Assembly (NCBI GenBank): GCA_014526335.1
Contig: JACTAT010000014.1
Location: forward strand, 3,030,840-3,094,839
Source of the DNA: Chrysaora quinquecirrha
Taxonomy: Eukaryota; Cnidaria; Scyphozoa; Semaeostomeae; Pelagiidae
DNA: 64,000 nt
Reading direction: 5' to 3'
The notes beneath the pieces were generated by a model. That model worked only from the letters and a program-made list of their open reading frames with translations, had not been told where the DNA came from and searched no databases. Below are positions 21,788 through 34,500 of this stretch, in pieces. A program made the position numbers and the translations under genes. Position 1 is the stretch's first letter. The number at the start of each line of letters is the position of its first letter.

Positions 21788-23400
21788 AAAAGCCTTGCAT
21801 TTTGGCCAACTTTTGGCCATTTGGCCTCAGTATAGCCTTACCTTTTTGCTAAAAATCTGTCGATTTTAAGCAATTTTTTTGGGAAAATAAATTCTTTCAA
21901 AAAGCCTTAAAAATGGCTAAAAAGCCTTTTAATAGCCTTAAAAGAGGATTTATGGTGGTTTGGGGCCATTTGAAAAACCTTGGATTTTGCCCAATTTTTG
22001 GCCATTTGGCCTTAGTATAGCCTTACCTTTTTTCTCAAAATCTGTCGATTTTAAGAAATTTTTTTGGGAAAATAAATTCTTTTAAAAAGCCTTAAATATG
22101 GCTGAAAAGCCCTCTTATAGCCTTAAAAGAGGATTTATGGTGGTTTGGGGCCATTTGAAGAACCTTGGATTTTGCCCAATTTATGGCCATTTTGCCTTAG
22201 TATAGCCTTACCTTTTTGCTCAAAATCGGTCGATTTTAGGCAATTTTTTTGGCAAGCTAAATTCTTTCAAAAAACCGCTAAAGTGGTTAAAAAGCCTTCT
22301 AATAGCCTTAAAAGAGGATTTATGGTGGTTTAGGGCCATTTGAAGAACCTTGGATTTTGGCCAATTTATGGCCATTTTGCCTTATTATAGCCTTACCTTT
22401 TTGCTCAAAATCGGTCGATTTTAGGCAACTTTTTTGGGAAGCTGAATTCTTTCAAAAAACCCCTAAAATGGTTAAAAAGCCTTCTAATACCCTTAAAAGA
22501 GGATTTATGGTGGTTTGGGACCATTTAAAGAACCTTGGATTTTGGCCAATTCGTGGCCATTTTGTCTTAGTATAGCCTTACCTTTTCGCTCAAAATCGGT
22601 CGATTTCAGGCAATTTTTTGGGGAAATAAATTCTTTCAAAAAGCCTTTAAAATAGTTGAAAAGCCTTCTAATAGCCTTAAAAGAGGATTTATGGTGGTTT
22701 GGGGCCATTTGAAGAACCTTGGATTTTGGCCAATTTATGGCCATTTTGCCTTAGTATAGCCTTACCTTTTTGCTAAAAATCTGTCGATTTTAGGCAATTT
22801 TTTGGGGGAAATAAATTCTTTCAAAAAGCCCTAAAAATGGTTAAAAAGCCTTCTAATAGCCTTAAAAGAGGATTTATAGTGGTTTGGGACCATTTGAAGA
22901 ACCTTGGATTTTGGCCAATTTTTGCCATTTTGCCTTTGTATAGCCTTACCTTTTTGCTCAAAATTGGTCGATTTCAGGTAATTTTTGGTGAAATAAATTC
23001 TTTCAAAAAGCCCTTAAAATGGTTAAAAGCCTTCTAATAGCCTTAAAAGAGGATTTATGGTGGTTTGCGGCCATTTCAAGAACCTTGGATTTTGGCCAAT
23101 TTTGGCCATTTGCCTTAGTATAGCCTTACCTTTTTCCTCAAAATCTGTCGATTTTAGGCAATTTTTTGGGAAAATAAATTCTTTCAAAAGGCCCTAAAAT
23201 GGTTAAAAAGCCTTCTAATAGCCTTTAAAGAGGATTTATGGTGGTTTGGGGCCATTTGAAGAACCTTGGATTTTGGCCAATTTATGGCCATTTTGCTTTA
23301 GTATAGCCTTACCTTTTCGCTCAAAATCGGTCAATTTTAGGCAATTTTTTTGGGAAGCTAAATTCTTTCAAAAAAGCCCTAAAATGGCTAAAAAGCCTTC
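21788..23400. repeat. Second copy of the 19-monomer-offset satellite block
   Basis: It matches 18294-19900 with only small indels and substitutions, and shares rare variants such as TTTTAAGAAATTTTTTTGGG and TTTATAGTGG in the same order. This indicates unequal crossing-over or segmental amplification within the array. Confidence 0.8.
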
Positions 23401-25520
23401 TAATAGCCTTAAAAGAGGATTTATGGTGGTTTGGGGCCATTTGAAGAACCTTGGATTTTGGCCAATTTATGGCCATTTTGCCTTAGTATAGCCTTACCTT
23501 TTTGCTAAAAATCGGACGATTTTAGGCAATTTTTTTGGCAAGCTAAATTCTTTCAAAAAAGCCCTAAAATGGCTAAAAAGCCTTTTTATAGCCTTAAAAG
23601 AGGATTTATGGTGGTTTGGGGCCATTTGAAAAACCTTGGATTTTGGCCAATTTTTGGCCATTTGGCCTTAGTATAGCTTTATCTTTTGCTAAAAATCTGT
23701 CGATTTTAGGCAATTTTGTTGGGAAAATAAATTCTTTCAAAAGGCCCTAAAATTGGCTAAAAAGCCTTCCAATAGCCTTATAAGAATATTTATGGTGGTT
23801 TGGGGCCATTTGAAAAAACTTGGATTTTGGCCAATTTTTGGCCATTTGGCCTTAGTATATATACCTTTTTTCTCAAAATCTGTCGATTTTAAGAAATTTT
23901 TTGGGAAAATAAATTCTTTTAAAAAGCCTTAAATATGGCTGAAAAGCCCTCTTATAGCCTTAAAAGAGGATTTATGGTGGTTTGGGGCCAATTGAAAACC
24001 TTCCATTTTGGCCAATTTTTGGCCATTTGGCCTCAGTATAGCCTTACCTTTTTGCTAGAAATCTGTCGATTTTAGCCAATTTTTTGGGGGAAGTAAATTC
24101 TTTCAAAAAGCCTTAAAATGGCTAAAAAGCCTTCTTATAGCCTTAAAAGAGGATTTATGGTGGTTTGGGGCCATTTGAAAAACCTTGCATTTTGGCCAAC
24201 TTTTGGCCATTTGGCCTCAGTATAGCCTTACCTTTTTGCTAAAAATCTGTCGATTTTAGGCAATTTTTTGGGGGAAATAAATTCTTTCAAAAAGCCCTAA
24301 AATGGCTAAAAAGCCTTTTTATAGCCTTAAAAGATGATTTATGGTGGTTTGGGGCCATTTGAAAAACCTTGGATTTTGCCCAATTTTTGGCCATTTGGCC
24401 TTAGTATAGCCTTACCTTTTTTCTCAAAATCTGTCGATTTTAAATTTTTTTGGGAAAATAAATTCTTTTAAAAAGCCTTAAATATGGCTGAAAAGCCCTC
24501 TTATAGCCTTAAAAGAGGATTTATGGTGGTTTGGGGCCAATTGAAAACCTTCCATTTTGGCCAATTTTTGGCCATTTGGCCTCAGTATAGCCTTACCTTT
24601 TTGCTAGAAATCTTTCGATTTTAGCCAATTTTTTGGGGGAAGTAAATTCTTTCAAAAAGCCTTAAAATGGCTAAAAAGCCTTCTTATAGCCTTAAAAGAG
24701 GATTTATGGTGGTTTGGGGCCATTTGAAAAACCTTGCATTTTGGCCAACTTTTGAATATTTGGCCTCAGTATAGCCTTACCTTTTTGCTAAAAATCTGTC
24801 GATTTTAGGCAATTTTTTGGGGGAAATAAATTCTTTCAAAAAGCCCTAAAATGGCTAAAAAGCCTTTTTATAGCCTTAAAAGAGGATTTATGGTGGTTTG
24901 GGGCCATTTGAAAAGCCTTGGATTTTGGCCAATTTTTGGCCATTTGGCCTCAGTATAGCCTTACCTTTTTGCTAAAAATCTGTCGATTTTAGGCAATTTT
25001 TTGGGGGAAATAAATTCTTTCAAAAAGCCCTAAAAATGGTTAAAAAGCCTTCTAATAGCCTTAAAAGAGGATTTATAGTGGTTTGGGGCCATTTGAAAAA
25101 CCTTGGATTTTGTCCAATTTTTGGCCATTTGGCCTTAGTATAGCCTTACCTTTTTGCTCAAAATAGGTCAATTTTAGGGAATTTTTTGAGGGAAATAAAT
25201 TCTTTGAAAAAGCCCTGAAAGCGGCTTAAAAAACTTCTAATGGCCTTAAAAGAGGATTTTTGGTGGTTTGGGGCCATATAAAAAAACCTTGAATTTTAGC
25301 CAAGTTTTGGGCATTTTCCCTTAGTATAGCCTTGCCGTTTTGGCCAAAAAGTGTCGATTTCTAGAGCCGTTTGATCTTTGAGATTTCGTGTAGGAGAATT
25401 TTTTCTGATTTTCCCTAGTATAATTTGCTCATTAGTATAGCTTAGTTTTCCTTTTTCGTTAACCTTGCCTATAAATAGTTTTGGCCAAACAACTGTCGAT
25501 TTTGTCCTCCTTTTATTGTA

Positions 25521-26627
25521 GCTTTATTTCCTTAAACGCTTTATGACTCTAAAGCTTTGCTTGATTAATAGTAGAAAAGAAAAAGAAAAAAAAATCATGA
25601 CATACGTCTTCGAATTTATGAATTCAACTCAATTTATTTACAATGTTAGAACTAAAAGAGATACGTCTAAAAGAAACCAGATTGTAAACAAAACGTTACA
25701 GGGAATAGTACGTCTAACTCTCTCGCTAGTTTCTTGATCTTTGTAGTTGCAAAAAGAAATTAGAACGTAAGAGGTTGATTGTACGCTTGTTTGAGGTTAC
25801 TAGGTTACAGGCACTTCGTATTGCACGCCTTGATATATGTACCAATATCTTGTCATACTACGAAACCGGCCCTAAAGCATGGGAGGTGTGCTTCAGGACA
25901 AGCATGTCACGCAAGCAAAATTTCTACAAGCATAGAATCAAATAGTTTCGTCTTAAGTTTATAATAATGGGTCAGCTCCCAACTGAGGTAAATTCTCCAA
26001 TTAACCCTCTCGCATAGACCTTCTCAAAAAGCCCCCGCACTAGGACTAACATTGCTAATAAGCCCCCCCCACCGTAACATGCCAATGATATGGTAGAAAA
26101 TCTGTTGGGGATTTGAAAATGGGAAGAATTCAATGACATTTTTATAAGCCCCCTCGTATCGTATAAGCCCCCATAGAATTAGTCCCCAGTCAGAAACGCA
26201 CAGAATTAATACGCCCCAGGGGGGCTAATTCGAAGACTGACGGGATGTTTCTCTGGCAGTGCTAATGAAAACAAGCGAAGAGATTTCTTATTCATTCAAC
26301 GTTTCTAGAACTTTGTTAATAGCCAATCAAATCAAAGAGTTTTTGTCACATGCTTAAAAGTAGCTACAGCTTACTGATTGGCTGTTTTGAAGTAGGCATA
26401 AAGAAGCTCGTGAAGGAAAGAAGAAATTCAAAAGTACCTTGGGTGATTCATTGGCACTAGAAACGATATCCTTCCTTTGGAACCTAACGTATAAAGAATA
26501 TTCCAAACGGAAACGCATATAGTTCTTAAAACAATTATCCCAACGATGACTTCATAAAGTCGCTAAAAAGTCCAACTCAATAATATACAGTACATGTTGA
26601 CATTCATATCTTAATTTGGTCTAGTCT
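25521..26627. other. Gap between satellite and Otx-like gene 3' end
   Basis: No gene recognised. It contains a cluster of AAGCCCCC motifs (26025-26235) and CCAATCA/GATTGGC words near 26325 and 26375. The strip is the 3' flank of the minus-strand homeobox gene. Confidence 0.5.
26025..26235. repeat. AAGCCCCC-motif cluster
   Basis: AAGCCCCC or a close variant appears at least four times on the plus strand in about 210 bp, plus GGGGGGCTAATT on the opposite sense at the right end. It resembles the motif-loaded small elements elsewhere in the window, but no clear terminal inverted repeats were seen. Confidence 0.4.
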
Positions 26628-26633
26628 TTTATT
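26628..26633 (-). promoter_or_regulatory. Possible poly(A) signal of the Otx-like gene
   Basis: TTTATT on the plus strand reads AATAAA on the minus strand, about 77 bp downstream of the TAA stop. Position and sequence fit, but such hexamers are common in AT-rich DNA. Confidence 0.4.
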
Positions 26634-26709
26634 ACTTTGAACATTTACAGATAAAACCAAGCTAATCGAATAGAAATTCTGATCATCTTCTCTCTTCTAG
26701 AAATTCTAG

Positions 26710-27213
26710 TTACATGTTCGCACCCATATAACCGCTCCACTGAAACGCGGATAGATTGAGTTCGCTGCTCGTTGTCTTATCCTGTGTGTAAGACATACTC
26801 GAAACGGTACTTGTACCAGTCGTAATAGAGTTACCCGCAGTTGCCCCGAGGTAATCTTGCGAATGTCCTGAGGGATTATAAAAAGTCTGTGGATAATAAG
26901 ACGCGGGTCTCTGACTACTGCTGTAGCTTGGGTAATCGAAGGGTAGGCTACCATAACTATTATTGACTCTGTAGTTTTCCTCTAAGACACTGCCACTATA
27001 TCCAGAGGAATGATCACCACCAGGGTACTTCCAGAGAGGGAATGACGTAGGACTCTGATAAGGATGTGGAAATGATGCGCCTCCAGGCTTAAAAGATCGA
27101 ACAAATTCATTCGGTGATCCTTTATCTCTTCCTAAAAATGCTTTAGTATGATCAAGCCGTCCAGGACTTTCTCTTGAGCGTCTGTACTTCGCCCTTCTGT
27201 TTTTGAACCATAC
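26710..27213 (-). CDS. otx: otx exon 3: recognition helix and C-terminus
   Basis: Acceptor TATTTCTAG on the minus strand, then GTA TGG TTC: it opens with [16 protein letters not shown], the end of homeodomain helix 3, and runs 167 codons to TAA at 26710-26712. Tyr follows RRAK where, as I recall, vertebrate Otx has Cys. No internal stop or frame break was found over all nine sequence rows checked. Confidence 0.92.
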   Translation of the reverse strand, partial: VWFKNRRAKYRRSRESPGRLDHTKAFLGRDKGSPNEFVRSFKPGGASFPHPYQSPTSFPLWKYPGGDHSSGYSGSVLEENYRVNNSYGSLPFDYPSYSSSQRPASYYPQTFYNPSGHSQDYLGATAGNSITTGTSTVSSMSYTQDKTTSSELNLSAFQWSGYMGANM

Positions 27214-30200
27214 CTAGAAATAGAATAGAATTTATGAGGATTCGAAATTCGATATTTAAGACTGCGATGGTACCACAGTATATAACGGAATTGACAAAGT
27301 CATTAGAAGCAGACACGTTTAATATTACACATGGAATCCAACGGTGGTCGGGATAAGTCTAGCTAGAAGTCAAAGGAAGATTTAGACCTTGTATTAAACA
27401 TTAGAAAGGAAACGAAAATCAATGCAAAATTTAGTGTCAACAAAGCTACTTGAAATCCCATCCCAATCGCTGAATCGATTCTAATTCTTTGAAGGGCAAA
27501 CTGTTTCCATCTAGACCAAATTTCAACGTCTGTAACACCCTTTTTGACTCGAAAGCATGAGAACATGTTCCAGTGATGCATTAAACACAATAAAAAGTTC
27601 AAAATTAAGCTGGGAGTAGCTTTAGCATATTCAGGATGGTTCAGAAGACTATTGGCACCATGGGGTTAAATATTAAGATTAAGGCTAGGCCTTTTTCATG
27701 TCCTCCGTAGATGTTGGGGGGGGCACATAAGGCCAAAAAACAAATTCTCGTGTAACAATTAGCCAACCGTTTCATCCGATAATCACGAAAATTTTTCCTC
27801 AAGAAGCTTCTGAAGAACGGAGGTATTAAACTCATTACATGAGTCCCACTTTTCGCAAACAGCAACAGCAACAATGGCAACAACAACAACAACAACCTAG
27901 CCGCTTGCTCGAAGTTTAGGCAACCATTAATTCAACTCAATAGTGACAACTGAGAAAAAAGTAATAAGTCTACATGGGTATACTTTTGCTTATGACTGGA
28001 GCAAGGGATAGCCTTATCTGTTCCTAAAATAAATGGAAAACTGTTCAACTACTCAAACAGCACAGAGCCCACGATTCAGCAATGTCTGTGTTCCTTTTTA
28101 CATAAAGTACCATAGCTTTCAGGTCATACCGTTTTCGTGTACAAAAACCAACGTGTTGATTGGCTTCTAACGTTGCATTATTTATTGATATAGGTGTCTG
28201 AAGGGCGATACCGTGAGCGTGCCCCCTTTTCTTCCCCCTGATGCAATATGAAAATTCCATCACGAAACGGCATCGAAACAAGAGTGCCATATAAAGATTG
28301 CCATTTAAGGTAAACTAAAAGCCCGATGATAAAGCTTTAATTGCGGAGGTTCTAGTCATGTTTATTAAGCCACTCTGCATCTTCTAGTTGCCATGTTCCC
28401 AAGATCTAATCATAGTCTATAACTCATTGCATGGTCCGGGGGATTCCCGACCCTTAAAACCAACCCACCTTTATGGTATTGTTTTACACATCAAGCAACC
28501 CAGTTTTATGATTTAAGTATGCATTTTTGTACTTAATGTTAAGGAACGTTCATTCAATACCCACAATTAAGGTATTTTCGGCATAAATTAGATCTAGTGT
28601 AGTGAAGTTTTGAAGAAAATCCCACCCATGTACCCGTCAGGTTACATTAGGGAGTACCCCCTCCTCCCGGCTGGATGGTTGACTTAAATTTTCGTTAACG
28701 TTCAGTCTCAGCAGATTCTTAATGATCTCCAAGCATTCTTTCCTGTAATTCTAATAACTTAATTTTGTCACAGAATCACAGTTTCAATGCACGATACGGT
28801 GTTCCTAAGAAGATCACGCTATCTAGCAATTAATGCTTGGTTGCTGAACTGAAACAACCTGATAACCATATACATATGGACCAACGCCCACAAAGGAGCA
28901 TACAACCTTTAACGTAAAGCTTCCCCCTTTTTTGAGCTAAACCAACTGCTCCATTAGCTCAAACAAACTTTCTGTAGAAAATTTACTTAAATACTTGCTT
29001 CATTTTTCATTTCCAGTCAAGATTTCCTGAGTTCATCAGACGACCTACATGTTTTGTATCATAAGAAAGTGGCCCTTTAGAATGAGTACTCGGCTTCTCA
29101 AAAAGCTAAGAAAGTTTAGTAGGCCTAGTGAGTTTTTCAAACCTAAGACAGTCCTTTATTATCGATTCTTCTTGGGCTCAATAATTTCTATATTTGCCTT
29201 CACCGAAACTAAAACCTGTGACCTGTTTAGAAAAAGCTTGAATACTGAAATTCTGGGATTGCTATGAAGGTTTGAGTACTAGGGCTATTCTAAACTTTCT
29301 TATAGAAGAATTTGTATGTGGCCCCTATTTTTGTGCCAATAGAGTACTTCAAGTAGAACAACTCAGATTTCGAACATCTAGTTTTATAATTTCTTTTACT
29401 TAAAATCGTGTACTTTAAATGAACAGTGTTTTTGAACGATAATAAATGCCTAATTTCTGCTATATTAGAATTTTTAGAACCACTCCGTTGGGCAATTTTC
29501 CAAGTTGTTGCATATCCACGACTTTACAATAATATGTTCTCGAAATCCGAAGAATGGGGCCCACATTTAGTATTGGGCTACACGCTTTTTTTTATAAGGA
29601 ACCTACCTAAAGGCCTAGTTCTTAAAGTTCCTTATTTTTGGACCTCTTTTGAGGCAATTGTAGTTCAAAAAGTTCCTTAATAGTTCCTTAATTTTAACTG
29701 CACATACAGTGGTCTTAACAATAAAAGAGAGACACTTGCATGTGAGCAAAGCTCGAGACTACTCATGGAAACATTTGATACATGCTTAACGTACAATTTA
29801 TGTGATTTTCGACTGCAAACGAAGGGAACCGGCTTTCTAATTTTTTGATTATTTGCAGTGATAAAACTATTCAACAATAAAAAGTTCTTTAGTTATTTTC
29901 TCTCTAGTAGTATAAGTTCTTTAAATTTTCGGGCCTTCTACATGTAGGTTCCTTATAAAGTGGTTCCTTATAAAAAAAAGCGTGTAATGTTTTAGTTACA
30001 ATGTGCTTACTTGACAGTTGAATGTTGAGAATATATTCAACACATTCGGAATATGAAGAAAACCAGTTCAATTTATTCATTTCGAGTTGAGAGGAAAGAA
30101 AACCAGCGACAATAAATCTTTGTGGTTAACAGAGGCAACACCCAGAAATGTTTCACATCCTTAAATAGAAGAAACGATGGAGACTCTTTGTGTCAAACAT

Positions 30201-31530
30201 CGATCAAGAAGAAAGGGTGAGCAAGGGTGGGTTATTCATCCATCACAGCAGCTGTTTATAACTAAATTATAACTTTTTCAAACAAAATATTTCGATAGAT
30301 TTGAAAGAATTCATAAAAAAAACGGTTCATCAATTTGCGTTGTATAAGCGAAGGCTCTTATGGGGGAGTGTGTAGTTGCTTCTGCTCCCATCCAAAAAAC
30401 AACATGCTCTCTTAATCTCTGCTCCGAGTAATTTCTTTAATTCCAAAAATCCGTTTGCTCCTAAATTCCTGTGTTTTCTACAAATACTCTCATGCTCAAG
30501 GCCTGTTTTAGTTCTTGCTCTCTTGCTCCCATAACCCCTATCAGCTCTTCAAGAACAGTGACAATTTCAGCATCCACAAACATTTGTTTGACTGGTTCTT
30601 TACCGTGACGGATTAAGGGGAGACGCTGGGATCGAATTCTCCATCATGGATAAAGGCCAGTAAGAAGTCTCCATTTTGCCCTAACTCGTAAAAATGACGG
30701 TAATTCGTGCTTTTAATCAGCTTCTGAGGGAATGCACAAAATAATAAGCAATAATGACATCATACCTGAACCCTTGCTTCAGCAAGATTTATCTTTTTTG
30801 CTACTTCTTCTCTCATAAATACATCCGGATACATAGTTTTGCTAAATAAATCTTCTAGAACGTCTAGTTGTGCTTTAGTAAAGGTCGTTCTTTCTCTTCG
30901 ACGTTTCGGAGGTGCTGTAAGAAGAAGATAAGATCAGTAAAGGAATACCTATGGTTAACATTGATATATAGGATCATGATCGAAATATGGTTATCATTAA
31001 AATCATCATCATAGTAATCATCAGCATCAGCGTCTTCATAATCACCACCATCACCACAATCATCATCATCGAGATCATCATCATAATCCCAATCATCCTC
31101 ATCATAACCATAAGCAACATCGTCATTATCATAATCATCATCACCATCATCATCATAGAGATCATATTCATCATCATCATCATTTTATCATCATTGTCAT
31201 CATCATCATCATCAAGATTATCCTCATCATCACCATTATTATCAACAGCATCTTCATTATGACCAAAATCATGATTACAATCATAATCATCATCATCATA
31301 ATCATAAACATCATCTTCATTATCATAAACATCATCACCATCACCATCGTTATCGTTATCATCATCTCCATCATAATCATCATAATAATCACCACCACCA
31401 CCACCACCGCCATAACCGCTACCATCATCATCATCGAGATCATCATCATAACCACCACTATCATTATCATTATCATCATCATCATTTTTATCATACAAAT
31501 CATCATCACTAACATCTTCATAATCATCAT

Positions 31531-31566
<36 letters not shown>

Positions 31567-34500
31567 AATGGTAATCATCATGTTACTCCAATAAATTAAA
31601 CCTTTGAAATACTAGAAAAACAATTATGAAAGCAACACAGTTTACATTAATAATTAATGCCCCCTATTCAGCATACAGCAATGGTTAACAAACCAATAAA
31701 TGGGGGATAGCTGGGATCATCCTGATGCATGGCTCCAGAAAAATCAATAATGAATAAAACCAAAATAGCCAGAAAATACCCTGAAGTGATTGAATGCAGT
31801 TGAAAGAATACTGAAGGTCAAGGAAAGGCAAATTTAGGAATCTTACTGAGGAAATTCTGATTTTGTCGTTAAGGTACCGCTTATCATAGGTTAAAACCAT
31901 AAAAAAGTTGAATAGTGCTGTTTCAAAGATTCCAATTAATAACGGGAATACAGTATAGACAAGACAAATGAGGACCCAAGATAAAATCAACTGACTACCA
32001 TATGTCAGTGAAGGGTTTCAATACAACAGAATAGGTTTTTAGAGGAGTTAAGTAGAATGCGTTCCGGTTAACCTGAATTTTCAGGAAAAAACGATAATGC
32101 AGTAATATTCACATTCTAATTCGTTGGCCACGTCACTTTGCAATACTGACGCCACAATGTGCGCAGAAGGATATTATGCTAATTTACATGAAGCATTTAA
32201 AATCTTCAAACTAGGCAGAACTGAAAGAACTGGATAGCTAAAAAATAAGATGAAACAAATTGCTAGTATAACCAGAATTTAACCAATGCTCATTGCATTC
32301 ACTGTTTAAAAGGCGAGGAGTAACTACAACGAGATTTCCGTAAACAAAAGGACTGCAAAGGAGCCTGAGCTTTCCATCGAAAACAACAGGATTATCCAGG
32401 CGTGTACGAGATTTCAAAACAATACTGGCTAGAGTCACTACACTCTTCTCTAGTTTACACTCCCCTGCTTTCGATTTGTCACTCGAACAGAACGATTGTT
32501 GCGATTGTCGCCACACTGAGCAATTTTAGAAAACAACAACAACAACATCGAGCGAAGAAGTGGGACGTTTGTAATGAGTCTATGTACTGCTCTCGATGCA
32601 AGGTCTTAAACGAGCAATTATTAGCCAGAAAAACGAGGCTGAGTTAGCTTAGTTTGTGGCTGAGTTTGTTTACTCTCTTTGTAACGAATGGGATAACAGC
32701 TAAGGTAGGACTATAAGCAAAATCCTTGCGCTCAATGCTCTAAACATGATATAATGCAAGATCTTTGTAAAGACTATTTTGCAAACTTTAAATGAAATTC
32801 ATATTTAATAAACCTATTTAAGGAATATGATTTACTCGCTGTCAGGGTCTTAACCACCGTCGGTAACCTTATGATTATCAGGCAGGTCATACTTGTTTTA
32901 GGAATGAGTGCGAAAATTCATTGCCGAGTCCATTATGTAAGAGACTTATCCCAAATTTCAAAAGCTTATTTTGGGAAACATTGGTACCTTGGGAGGTCAA
33001 AGGTTTCAACTTTCGTTTGTTGTAGCTATAATTTAAAACCTTTAAATGCAACAGTGAAAATATAGTGACACAACACTCATTTAGACCTTACGTCCTTAAA
33101 CCCCAGAAATTTAACGGAGCACATATATGTAATAGACAAAGGATAAAGCTTCCCTAGCTACACTCTTTTTTTTATAAGAAACTTAGATTTTTTTTCAGTA
33201 CTCAAATTTTCTTAGCTTTTGGACAATTTTGGTACTGAAAGTTTCTTAGCAGTTTCTTAGGGATCAAAATCTTCTTAGGACGTGCTTCTACAGGATGCTT
33301 CCTTGACCACCTTGAAATCAAAACACAACAAACGCTCAGTCACCTTAACCATATTTCCACTGAACTGTCAACAGCACAGAGAACTGATAGAAGGGCTAGA
33401 ACCCTCAGGTCTCCTTGAGAAAACAGAGATACAGCATAGACCAAGGAAGGAAATGTTTCAATTCTACACCCAAGCATAGAAACTTAACCGCAAAGCGTGG
33501 AAAATAAATACACATAGAAAATAAAGGAAAATAGTATCCGAGAGAATTTCATCGAAAGGATAGGAGGCCATGTTTCCTCAACAGTTTCTGCACAGCATTT
33601 CCTGTTTCTGATTGGCCAGTTTCATAATAGAGAACAACAGTGACACTGTTTGTCCCTTAGCAAAGGAACAGAGAGGGGTATAAATAATTATGAAATTTCT
33701 GTTGCTTTTGATAATAATAGTTACTTCATTTTGGGTTATTCTTGCGAAATTATAACGATGAACTTTGATATGTAATCAATCAATCAATAAATACAGCATC
33801 AAAGAGAGGCAAGAAGCCTACATTAAGTTGAATGCGCACGAAAATAAGCCTATTTGACACCCGCAGTGCATTATTTTGCTTTGTCCTTAGCCTCGGATCG
33901 AATCTAATACTGTATCACAGTATCATGTTCAAATTTGTTCAGAACGGGAAGCAATTTCACGCATCAAGCCAGTGCCATCCAATGTCCAAATTTCTAGGGA
34001 TTTAAGAAAAATTCCACCCGAATCTTAGCTTTAGTTCTTAGCTGTAGAAAATCCATATAATGGATGCAACATAAAGAATCGTTTAATATTATTGATCTCG
34101 TCATGGCTTTAAAGGGCGGGTTCTCACAGTCAAGAAAAATTTACGGTCACACGGTCATTGACCGGAGGAAGGTCAATTAGACCAATAGGGAATCTCAAAC
34201 CATACCCTAATTCCATACCATGTTCAAAGATTTGCAGCAGGGCGTGTTTTTGTCTGGAAGAAGGTTGAATATTTTTCTGGACTCTGCGGGTTCTCATTAG
34301 AAGAGCTTCATAAGAAAAACATCACCCTTTAAAGGGTTTTAAGAATTTTATGGGATGGTGAGCTACTTAAAGTCATCCCAGGAGCAAGGAGCTGAAATCA
34401 AAGAGTATTATAGTCTGAACTGAAGCTATGTATTATTGAAAAGGGCGTATAAATTTGATAAGGTTTGGCGTGTTGTTGATTCCCATCCGCGCCACCTTGC

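Larger units (their letters stand above)
14220..25520. repeat. 184 bp satellite array, about 60 monomers
   Basis: The landmark GCCTTAGTATAGCC recurs at 14661, 14845, 15030, 15215, 15398, 15580 and so on, a period of 182-185 bp, through about 25320. Each monomer carries GAGGATTTATGGTGGTTTGG, a GGCC-rich block around TGGCCAATTTTTGGCCA, a TGTCGATTTTAGGCAA block and AAATAAATTCTTTCAAAA. Copies near 14220-14480 and 25370-25520 are strongly degraded, as expected at satellite edges. Because 184 is not divisible by 3, the many 60-110 codon frames that cross it are by-products of a repeated sequence lacking stops, not genes. Confidence 0.97.

Noticed and set aside
14602..23491. Many 60-111 codon frames on both strands with peptides such as GPFEKPWILANFWPF
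   Set aside because: They are translations of the 184 bp satellite; the frame rotates each monomer and mirror frames exist on both strands.
30974..31594. Frames rich in Asp, Gly, Met or Ile up to 174 codons
   Set aside because: Produced by the (ATC)n tract; no real protein composition.
33754..33768. AAC GAT GAA CTT TGA, which would read NDEL-stop, as a possible distant dnajc10 last exon
   Set aside because: It is 22 kb away, across the satellite and inside the opposite-strand Otx-like gene, with no clear acceptor; chance is likely.
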